Below, one piece after another: positions 1-4,693 of a stretch of DNA of 7,370 nucleotides (within the stretch, counting starts at the first letter, position 1; each line of letters opens with the position of its first letter). The stretch comes from Streptomyces sp. NRRL WC-3549 (GTDB lineage Bacteria; Actinomycetota; Actinomycetes; Streptomycetales; Streptomycetaceae). The DNA lies in the NCBI RefSeq assembly GCF_000721935.1, contig NZ_KL585394.1, positions 190,717 to 198,086 on the forward strand. The letters run 5' to 3'. Both the position numbers and the translations under genes were made by a program. The notes below the pieces were generated by a model. It made no database searches, was not told the DNA's origin, and was given only the letters and a program-made list of their open reading frames with translations.

Positions 1-21
1 AGAGATGTGTATAAGAGACAG
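1..21 (+). other. Tn5/Nextera transposase adapter (artefact)
   Basis: Bases 3-21 read AGATGTGTATAAGAGACAG, which is the 19-bp Tn5 mosaic end used in Nextera tagmentation libraries. Two further bases precede it. The exact reverse complement of all 21 bases closes the window at 7350-7370. It is AT-rich against a very GC-rich insert. This is library sequence and not part of the genome, and it truncates the gene that follows. Confidence 0.98.
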
Positions 22-168
22 GCCGAACGGCTCGTCGTGACGGACGGCGCCGTGCACAAGCACATCCGCAGCATCTTCGCCAAGCTGGACCTGGCGCCCG
101 CGGACCGCACGGACCGCCGGGTCGCCGCCGTGCTGCGCTATCTGGACGACGCCCGACGCCGCGTGTGA
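22..168 (+). CDS. LuxR/NarL-type response regulator, C-terminal end (5' truncated)
   Basis: This is the last 48 codons of a DNA-binding regulator, open from the adapter junction to a TGA at 166-168. The peptide begins AERLVVTDGAVHKHIRSIF and continues AKLDL. That is the second half of a LuxR-type helix-turn-helix: the recognition helix is roughly residues 7-20 of the visible part. The tail with VAAVLRYL is typical of NarL/FixJ response regulators in Streptomyces. The receiver domain and the first half of the HTH are missing because the fragment ends there. The true gene start lies outside the window. The frame stays open through the adapter to a GTG at position 7, so automatic callers may report a false N-terminus MYKRQ. 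The target genes and the partner kinase cannot be judged. The family assignment is fairly sure; a stand-alone LuxR regulator without a receiver domain is the alternative. Confidence 0.85.
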   Translation, partial: AERLVVTDGAVHKHIRSIFAKLDLAPADRTDRRVAAVLRYLDDARRRV

Positions 169-169
169 G

Positions 170-206
170 CGTGGTCGCCCCCGGCTCGTGTCCGGGGGCG
201 ACCACG
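170..206. terminator. Bidirectional terminator hairpin between convergent genes
   Basis: A perfect 15-bp stem pairs 170-184 with 192-206 around a 7-base loop. It starts one base after the regulator stop codon and lies 17 bases beyond the stop of the convergent membrane protein gene. There is no T-run, as is common for Streptomyces terminators. It can serve both strands. Confidence 0.8.
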
Positions 207-222
207 GGCGGTGCGCGGTGGC

Positions 223-471
223 TCAGTCCTGTCCGGCCGCTCGCGCCTTCACCGCGGTGTCCTCCGCCCGCCCCGCCGGTTCCGGCGCCTCCTCGAAGTC
301 GACCTTGCCCATGTGGCGGTTCATCGACTTCATCAGGAACCACACGCCCACGGCCAGCGCCGCGAAGACGAGGAAGCCGAGGACGCCGGGGGTGACCTTG
401 TTCTTGTCGAGCTCGTCGGCGGCGAGCGGGACGAGGTGCGTCAGTGCCTGGGTCGCGTACATATCAGGCAT
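223..471 (-). CDS. Small single-span membrane protein downstream of mca
   Basis: An 82-residue protein with one predicted membrane helix at about residues 28-48 (GVLGFLVFAALAVGVWFLM). After the helix comes a basic stretch with K48, R52, H53 and K56, then an acidic and Ala/Pro-rich tail. By the positive-inside rule the N-terminus would face outside and the tail the cytoplasm. I see no catalytic motif or signal-peptidase site. I know similar short proteins next to mca in Streptomyces genomes only as uncharacterised proteins. The ATG at 471 overlaps the end of mca by 8 bases, and a second in-frame ATG (codon 4, at 462) lies one base after the mca TGA. Neither has a clear Shine-Dalgarno sequence, which fits translational coupling to mca. 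A role with Mca, such as membrane anchoring, is only a guess from position. The gene is very likely real, since the frame, codon bias and helix agree. Confidence 0.85.
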   Translation of the reverse strand: MPDMYATQALTHLVPLAADELDKNKVTPGVLGFLVFAALAVGVWFLMKSMNRHMGKVDFEEAPEPAGRAEDTAVKARAAGQD

Positions 472-1345
472 TGTCGCGGATGCCCGCGAAGAGGTCGCTC
501 TCGGGGAGGGAGGTGGCGACCAGAGACTTCGCCAGCTCGTACTCCTCGGTGGGCCAGACCTCCCGCTGGACGTCCATCGGGACCCGGAACCAGCCGCCGT
601 CCGGGTCGATCTGTGTGGCGTGCGCGATCAGCGCCTTGTCACGGATCTCGAAGAAGTCGTCGCACGGGACGTGCGTGGTCAGCGTGCGTTCGGCGCGCCC
701 GAACTCCTTCCAGCGCTCCAGCCAGTCGCCGTACGGGGACTCCAGCCCGCGGGCGAGCAGCGCCTCGTGGAGGGCGACCGTGCGCGGCCGGTTGAAGCCC
801 TGGTTGTAGTAGAGCTTCTGCGGCTGCCAGGCCGGGCCGAACTCCGCCTCGGGGAACCGCTCGGTGTCCGCGGCGGCCTCGAAGGCGATCATCGAGATGG
901 TGTGCGTCTTGATGTGGTCGGGGTGCGGGTAGCCGCCGTTCTCGTCGTACGTGGTGATCACCTGCGGCCGGAACGCGCGGATCTTCGCGACGAGGCGCCC
1001 CGCCGCCGTCTCGTCCTCCTCCAGCGCGAAGCAGCCCTCGGGCAGCGGCGGCAGCGGGTCGCCCTCGGGCAGCCCCGAGTCGACGAAGCCGAGCCACTCC
1101 TGCTTGACGCCCAGGATCTCCCGGGCCTCGTCCATCTCCTTCTTGCGCACCTCGTGGATGTTCGCCTCGATGTACGCGTCCCCCTGGAGCTTGGGGTTGA
1201 GGATGGATCCCCGCTCACCGCCCGTGCAGGTGACGACCAGGACGTCCACCCCCTCGGACACGTACTTGGCCATGGTGGCCGCGCCCTTGCTCGACTCGTC
1301 GTCGGGGTGGGCGTGAACGGCCATCAGTCGCAGCTGCTCGGTCAA
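464..1345 (-). CDS. mca: Mycothiol S-conjugate amidase Mca
   Basis: Zinc amidase of the LmbE/PIG-L (GlcNAc deacetylase) family, 293 residues, the usual length for Mca. It cleaves mycothiol S-conjugates formed with toxins or alkylating agents into GlcN-Ins, which is recycled, and an N-acetylcysteine conjugate (mercapturate), which is exported. The first metal motif AHPDDE covers residues 12-17, with H13 and D16 as expected zinc ligands and D15 as likely base. The second motif is YPHPDH, residues 139-144, with H141 near the active site and H144 as third ligand, by analogy with MshB. K20, just after the first motif (DESSKGAA), fits Mca better than the biosynthetic deacetylase MshB, as I recall the family. 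The start is a TTG at 1345, chosen because it has a good Shine-Dalgarno and because the ATG at codon 8 would remove most of the first beta-strand. It is divergent from the DUF4307 gene and overlaps the small membrane protein gene downstream. Confidence 0.95.
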   Translation of the reverse strand: MTEQLRLMAVHAHPDDESSKGAATMAKYVSEGVDVLVVTCTGGERGSILNPKLQGDAYIEANIHEVRKKEMDEAREILGVKQEWLGFVDSGLPEGDPLPPLPEGCFALEEDETAAGRLVAKIRAFRPQVITTYDENGGYPHPDHIKTHTISMIAFEAAADTERFPEAEFGPAWQPQKLYYNQGFNRPRTVALHEALLARGLESPYGDWLERWKEFGRAERTLTTHVPCDDFFEIRDKALIAHATQIDPDGGWFRVPMDVQREVWPTEEYELAKSLVATSLPESDLFAGIRDNA

Positions 1346-1351
1346 GACTGG

Positions 1352-1356
1352 TCCTC
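1352..1356 (-). promoter_or_regulatory. Shine-Dalgarno GAGGA deciding the TTG start of mca
   Basis: On the minus strand GAGGA ends 6 bases before the TTG at 1345. No comparable purine-rich site precedes the in-frame ATG at 1324. This supports the rare TTG start codon. Confidence 0.7.
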
Positions 1357-1380
1357 GGTGATTCGTCGCGGTGGTCGGCT

Positions 1381-1388
1381 TCTATAGT
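1381..1388. promoter_or_regulatory. Shared -10 region of divergent mca and DUF4307 promoters
   Basis: The palindrome CTATAG (1382-1387) gives a -10 hexamer on both strands: TATAGT on plus (1383-1388) and TATAGA on minus (1386-1381). Predicted leaders are about 47 bases for the DUF4307 gene and about 29 bases for mca. No convincing -35 box is visible on either side; TGATTC at 1359-1364 is a weak candidate for plus. It is the only clearly AT-rich hexamer in this 96-base divergent gap. Confidence 0.5.
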
Positions 1389-1441
1389 GACTGAACCAGG
1401 GGGCGGAAAATTCCTCGATTCCCGGTACCGGAGGAACGATC

Positions 1442-1846
1442 ATGGCAGCGGTGCGCGAGGCCTTGCCCGACGGGCGCTACGGCCGGTCGCGGGACCAACG
1501 CGCCGACCGCACGCTGAAGATCGTCGGCGCGGTGCTCGGTGCGGTCCTGCTCGCCGTGATCGGCTGGTTCGGCTACGCCTACGTCGTCGGCCAGGACGTG
1601 AGCGCCGAGATCATCAAGTCCAAGGTGGTCTCCGACGAGCGGGCCGACGCGCACCTGGAGGTGCGCAAGGAGCGCGACGTCGTGGCGCACTGCACGGTCC
1701 GTGCCCTGAGCGAGGACGGTGGCGAGGTGGGCCGCAAGGAGGTCCGGCTCGACACGGGTTCCGACCGGATCGACACGGTCGTCTCGATGCGCACGACGTC
1801 CAGGGCGACCGCCGTCGAGCTGCTGTCGTGCGGCGTCAGCGACTGA
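1442..1846 (+). CDS. DUF4307 family membrane protein
   Basis: A 134-residue protein. A short cytoplasmic N-terminus has the segment LPDGRYGR (residues 8-15), which I associate with the actinobacterial DUF4307 family. One membrane helix covers about residues 26-49 (KIVGAVLGAVLLAVIGWFGY). An extracytoplasmic domain of about 85 residues follows, rich in charged beta-strand-like sequence. It contains two cysteines, C84 and C130, which could form a disulfide outside the membrane. No lipobox is present, so this is a type II anchored protein. Its function is unknown. It is regularly found divergent from mca in Streptomyces, as I remember the synteny, but no biochemical link is established. The ATG at 1442 has a strong GGAGG at 1430-1434 with 7-base spacing. 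A hairpin follows the stop, so it looks monocistronic. Confidence 0.88.
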   Translation: MAAVREALPDGRYGRSRDQRADRTLKIVGAVLGAVLLAVIGWFGYAYVVGQDVSAEIIKSKVVSDERADAHLEVRKERDVVAHCTVRALSEDGGEVGRKEVRLDTGSDRIDTVVSMRTTSRATAVELLSCGVSD

Positions 1847-1874
1847 CCCCTCCGGCAGGCGTATGACGCACCCG

Positions 1875-1912
1875 GGACCACGGGGGCGCGGCGTCGCGCC
1901 CGGCCCGTGTCC
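1875..1912 (+). terminator. Terminator hairpin after the DUF4307 gene
   Basis: An outer stem pairs 1875-1878 and 1880-1884 with 1904-1912, with a one-base bulge at C1879. An inner stem pairs 1885-1890 with 1895-1900 around a GCGT loop, with 1901-1903 bulged. That gives 15 pairs in all, starting 28 bases after the stop codon, with no T-run. The rest of the 218-base gap to greA holds the greA promoter and leader. Confidence 0.65.
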
Positions 1913-1975
1913 GAGGGCGCGGATCACCGCTGACGGCGTGTGACCGTTTACCTTCTCCCCCTTTTCGCGGGGAAT

Positions 1976-1984
1976 TGTTAGGCT
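1976..1984 (+). promoter_or_regulatory. Extended -10 promoter for greA
   Basis: The string TGTTAGGCT has the form TGN-TANNNT, an extended -10 element. It lies in the least GC-rich part of the gap, about 80 bases before the greA start. I see no good -35 box, which extended -10 promoters need less. The start of transcription would fall near 1990-1992. Confidence 0.5.
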
Positions 1985-1992
1985 CGTGGTTT

Positions 1993-2028
1993 CGCCCACC
2001 CGTTGCAGCACATGCTTGGGGTAGGGCG
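1993..2028 (+). promoter_or_regulatory. Structured leader RNA upstream of greA
   Basis: CGCCC plus ACCC (1993-2001) pairs with GGGT and GGGCG (2019-2028), with one bulged A at 2023. This gives a 9-bp stem that begins almost at the predicted transcription start. The loop region can form a further AGC/GCT pairing (2007-2009 with 2014-2016). A less GC-rich stretch follows before the ribosome binding site. It may be an attenuator or a stabilising 5' structure. Confidence 0.35.
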
Positions 2029-2064
2029 ATGCTTTGTATTCCCAGTACCGACGAGGAGCACCCT

Positions 2065-2562
2065 GTGACTCAGACCAGCGATAACGTCACCTGGCTCACG
2101 CAGGAGGCGTACAACCAGCTCAAGGCCGAGCTGGAGTACCTGTCTGGTCCCGCGCGCACGGAGATCTCCGTCAAGATCGCGGCGGCCCGCGAGGAGGGTG
2201 ACCTCCGCGAGAACGGCGGGTACCACGCAGCCAAGGAGGAGCAGGGCAAGATGGAGCTCCGGGTGCGTCAGCTCACCCAGCTCCTGGAACACGCGAAGGT
2301 CGGCGAGCCGCCGGCCGACGACGGCGTGGTCGAGCCCGGCATGGTCGTCACGATCGCCTTCGACGGCGACCCGGACGACACGCTCACCTTCCTGCTCGCC
2401 TCCCGTGAATACGCGACCGGCGACATCGAGACCTACTCCCCCCAGTCCCCGCTCGGCACGGGCGTGAACGGCAAGAGGATGGGCGAGGAGGCGGAGTACG
2501 AGCTGCCGAACGGCAAGAAGGCGATGGTGAAGATCCTCACTGCGAAGCCCTACACGGGCTGA
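2065..2562 (+). CDS. greA: Transcription elongation factor GreA
   Basis: A 165-residue cytoplasmic factor that enters the RNA polymerase secondary channel and stimulates cleavage of backtracked transcripts. The N-terminal antiparallel coiled coil is about residues 12-80. Its tip motif GDLRENGGYHAA (45-56) carries D46 and E49, the acidic pair that coordinates the catalytic magnesium (D41 and E44 in E. coli). The C-terminal FKBP-like domain runs from about 87 to the end and contains YSPQSPLG (124-131), close to the usual SPxSPLG. The start is GTG at 2065, with GAGGAG at 2053-2058 and 6-base spacing. The same frame is open back to 1975, but the 30 extra residues resemble no GreA and include the predicted leader. 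Length and motifs fit GreA better than the Rv3788-type Gfh factors, since the acidic tip is intact. A strong terminator follows. Confidence 0.97.
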   Translation: MTQTSDNVTWLTQEAYNQLKAELEYLSGPARTEISVKIAAAREEGDLRENGGYHAAKEEQGKMELRVRQLTQLLEHAKVGEPPADDGVVEPGMVVTIAFDGDPDDTLTFLLASREYATGDIETYSPQSPLGTGVNGKRMGEEAEYELPNGKKAMVKILTAKPYTG

Positions 2563-2577
2563 CCGCACCCACGCCGT

Positions 2578-2612
2578 CGAGGAGCCCCGGCCCGAGCGGC
2601 CGGGGCTCCTCG
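2578..2612. terminator. Bidirectional terminator between greA and the ABC operon
   Basis: A perfect 15-bp stem, 2578-2592 with 2598-2612, closes a 5-base loop. It lies 15 bases after the greA stop and 17 bases after the permease stop on the other strand, so it can end both transcripts. There is no T-run. Confidence 0.85.
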
Positions 2613-2629
2613 CGGTCGTGGGCCGGTGC

Positions 2630-3487
2630 TCAGGCGGCCGCCGAGCGGTACTTGCGGACCGCGAGGGTCCGGAAGACCACCAGGATGACCACCGACCAGA
2701 GGACCGACGCGAGGATCGGGTGCTGCATCGGCCAGGCGTCCGGGGTCCTGAAGCCCGGCGGCAGGTTGCCGAACAGCTCGCGGCAGGCCTGCACGGTGGC
2801 GCTGAAGGGGTTCCATTCGGCGATGTGCCGCAGGAACGCCGGCATCTGGTTGGCGTCCACGAAGGCGTTCGAGACGAACGTCAGCGGGAAGAGCCAGATC
2901 AGCCCGCCGGAGGTGGCGGCCTCGGGTGTCCTCACGATCAGGCCGATCAGTGCGCCGATCCACGAGAAGGCGTACCCGAGCAGAAGCAGCAGCAGGAAGC
3001 CCAGCAGCACCTTTCCGACGTTCTCGTGGGTCCGCCAGCCGACGATGAGTGCGACCCCCGCGAGCACGACGAGCGTGAGGGCGGTCTGCACGAGGTCGGC
3101 GATCGTACGCCCGGTGAGGACGGCGCCCCGGGCCATGGGCAGGGACCGGAAGCGGTCGATGAGCCCCTTGTGCATGTCGTCGGCGATGCCCGCCCCGGCA
3201 CCCGCGGTGGCGAAGGTCACGGTCTGGGCGAAGATGCCTGCCATCAGGAACTCGCGGTAGGCCTGGGGCGAGATGGTGCCGCCGACCCTGATGGAGCCGC
3301 CGAAGACGTAGGTGAACAGCACCACGAACATGATCGGCTGGATCAGGCCGAAGATCACCATCTCCGGGATCCTGATCATGCGGATCAGGTTCCTCCGGGC
3401 GACGACCAGGGAGTCCATGACCGACTGCGCGATGGCTCCCCGGCGCGCCCGCGGGGCGATGTCCTGCGTGGGGGTGGTGGCGGTCAC
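2630..3487 (-). CDS. DrrB-like ABC-2 transporter permease
   Basis: A 285-residue integral membrane subunit of an ABC-2 type exporter. A cytoplasmic N-terminus is followed by about six membrane helices, near residues 42-63, 82-103, 128-150, 157-184, 193-210 and 259-276. The cytoplasmic segment HKGLIDRFRSLPMAR (106-120) matches the conserved coupling segment of DrrB-type permeases, and FPLTFVSNAFV (200-210) is the typical ABC-2 stretch. The start is GTG at 3487, overlapping the ATPase stop as GTGA. A GGAG stands about 8 bases upstream, so translation is probably coupled. With the ATPase it should form a dimeric pump, two ATPases plus two permeases. Relatives export daunorubicin (DrrAB) or other hydrophobic compounds; the substrate here cannot be read from sequence. 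Efflux of a metabolite or lipid is as possible as drug resistance. Confidence 0.92.
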   Translation of the reverse strand: MTATTPTQDIAPRARRGAIAQSVMDSLVVARRNLIRMIRIPEMVIFGLIQPIMFVVLFTYVFGGSIRVGGTISPQAYREFLMAGIFAQTVTFATAGAGAGIADDMHKGLIDRFRSLPMARGAVLTGRTIADLVQTALTLVVLAGVALIVGWRTHENVGKVLLGFLLLLLLGYAFSWIGALIGLIVRTPEAATSGGLIWLFPLTFVSNAFVDANQMPAFLRHIAEWNPFSATVQACRELFGNLPPGFRTPDAWPMQHPILASVLWSVVILVVFRTLAVRKYRSAAA

Positions 3488-4488
3488 CGCTCTGTCTCCT
3501 CACGGCCCTGGTCGGCCCCGGTCGGTCCGGTCCCGTCGTTCTTCGCCTGCTCGGCGGCGTGCCCGGTGAGCGAGATGAAGACGTCGTCGAGGGTGGGCCG
3601 GCGCAGCCCGATGTCGTCGATCTCCACGCCGCGGGTGTCGAGGTCGCGGATGACCTCGGCGAGCAGCTTGGCCCCGCCGGTGACCGGGACGGTCAGCTTG
3701 CGGGTGTGCGGGGAGACGGTGATCTCGCCCTTGCCGTAGGTGGCGAGGACCGAGCGCGCGGGCTCGATCTGGTCGCTCTGGTGGACGACGACCTCGACGC
3801 GCTCGCCGCCCGTGCGGGCCTTGAGCTGGTCGGAGGTGCCGCGGGCGATGACCTTGCCGTGGTCGATCACGCAGATGTCGTGGGCGAGGTGGTCGGCTTC
3901 CTCCAGGTACTGCGTGGTCAGCAGCAGTGTCGTGCCGCCGGCGACGAGGTCCTGGATGACCTCCCAGAGCTGCTGCCGGTTGCGGGGGTCGAGGCCGGTG
4001 GTCGGCTCGTCCATGAACATGACCGGCGGGGAGACGACGAGCGCGGCCGCCAGGTCGAGGCGGCGGCGCATGCCCCCGGAGTACGTCTTCGCGGTGCGGT
4101 CGGCCGCGCCGGCGAGGTTGAACCGCTCCAGCAGCTGGTCGGCCCGCTTCTTCGCGTCGCGCCCGCTCATCTGGTAGAGCTGCCCGACCATCCGCAGGTT
4201 CTCGCGGCCGGTGAGGTATTCGTCGACGGCCGCGAACTGACCCGAGAGACCGATCGAGCGGCGCACCTCCTCGGGCCGTTCCAGCACGTCGATACCGGCC
4301 ACGACGGCCTGCCCGCTGTCGGGCCGGAGCAGGGTCGTCAGGACGCGTACGGCGGTCGTCTTACCCGCACCGTTGGGGCCCAGGAGGCCCAGGACGGTGC
4401 CTTCGGGTACGTCGAGGTCGACGCCGTCCAGTGCACGTACGTCGCCGAAGGTCTTGACCAGGCCTTCGGCGTAAATGGCGCCTGGCAT
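3484..4488 (-). CDS. DrrA-like ABC transporter ATP-binding protein
   Basis: A 334-residue ATPase subunit. Walker A GPNGAGKTT is at residues 37-45, the Q-loop glutamine is Q84, the signature SGGMRRRLDLA is at 137-147, Walker B VMFMDEP is at 156-162 and the D-loop TGLD at 164-167. The usual H-loop histidine is replaced by Q193 (TTQYLEEAD), as I recall for DrrA-type ATPases. The C-terminal extension contains LDDVF (300-304), the counterpart of the LDEVF motif of DrrA, and ends in a charged, disordered-looking tail. These points place it in the daunorubicin-resistance ATPase subfamily. The ATG at 4488 is preceded by GGGGGA at 7-base spacing. It is the first gene of a two-gene operon whose cistrons overlap by 4 bases. 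A probable promoter with two operator-like repeats lies about 100 bases upstream. No regulator gene is next to it within this operon. Confidence 0.94.
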   Translation of the reverse strand: MPGAIYAEGLVKTFGDVRALDGVDLDVPEGTVLGLLGPNGAGKTTAVRVLTTLLRPDSGQAVVAGIDVLERPEEVRRSIGLSGQFAAVDEYLTGRENLRMVGQLYQMSGRDAKKRADQLLERFNLAGAADRTAKTYSGGMRRRLDLAAALVVSPPVMFMDEPTTGLDPRNRQQLWEVIQDLVAGGTTLLLTTQYLEEADHLAHDICVIDHGKVIARGTSDQLKARTGGERVEVVVHQSDQIEPARSVLATYGKGEITVSPHTRKLTVPVTGGAKLLAEVIRDLDTRGVEIDDIGLRRPTLDDVFISLTGHAAEQAKNDGTGPTGADQGREETER

Positions 4489-4537
4489 GTGGGATTCCCC
4501 CAGTTGCGTTCAGGTGACTTCCGAAAGGGATCGTAGA

Positions 4538-4563
4538 GTTCCCGGCCCCCGTGCGCCGGGAAC
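4538..4563 (-). promoter_or_regulatory. Hairpin in the leader of the ABC operon
   Basis: A perfect 9-bp stem, 4538-4546 with 4555-4563, has an 8-base loop. It lies between the predicted transcription start near 4578 and the ATPase start codon. It could be an attenuator, an mRNA-stabilising structure or a late terminator for ilvA readthrough. There is no T-run to decide. Confidence 0.4.
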
Positions 4564-4584
4564 ACCGGAGTGTCCGGCGGTGGC

Positions 4585-4613
4585 ACGGTATCGCGATACA
4601 TCGCGACACACAA
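4585..4613 (-). promoter_or_regulatory. Predicted drrAB-like promoter with tandem TCGCGA operator
   Basis: On the minus strand a -35-like TTGTGT (4613-4608) is followed by exactly 17 bases and then TACCGT (4590-4585), which fits the TANNNT form of actinobacterial -10 boxes. The whole spacer, 4607-4591, is made of two TCGCGA cores (4601-4606 and 4591-4596) with a 4-base gap, centres 10 bp apart. The core nearer the -10 sits in a perfect 12-bp palindrome, GTATCGCGATAC, at 4588-4599. A repressor dimer pair bound here would block RNA polymerase. The regulator family (TetR, PadR or other) cannot be told. Confidence 0.5.
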
Positions 4614-4636
4614 CGGGTTTCCCGACATCGCTCCCC

Positions 4637-4652
4637 GGCCCGCCCCCGGGCC
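4637..4652 (-). terminator. Possible ilvA terminator
   Basis: GGCCCG pairs with CGGGCC around a CCCC loop, giving a 6-bp all-GC stem 41 bases past the ilvA stop. It is weaker than the other terminators in the window and has no T-run. The rest of the 205-base gap holds the ABC operon promoter and leader. Confidence 0.3.
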
Positions 4653-4693
4653 CGCACCGGCCGTATCCCTGGCCACCCGGCGCCACCCCGGGC

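Noticed and set aside
188..1387. Open frame of 399 codons antisense to mca and its small neighbour
   Set aside because: Same GC-bias shadow; the minus-strand genes have clear family motifs, and this frame has none.
1422..1431. Palindrome CCGGTACCGG as an operator
   Set aside because: Short and all-GC apart from the centre, so likely by chance in this genome; it overlaps the ribosome binding site and is only mentioned with the leader fold.
1382..2011. Minus-strand open frame antisense to the DUF4307 gene
   Set aside because: The plus-strand gene has a membrane helix, a strong ribosome binding site and a terminator; the antisense frame shows no recognisable features.
1975..2064. N-terminal extension of GreA from an upstream start
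   Set aside because: The extra 30 residues do not fit GreA, the region has promoter and leader features, and the GTG at 2065 has a strong Shine-Dalgarno.
4614..4624. CGGGTTTCCCG inverted repeat as an ilvA terminator
   Set aside because: Only 4 bp of stem with a 3-base loop, and it lies just upstream of the predicted -35 box; too weak to call.
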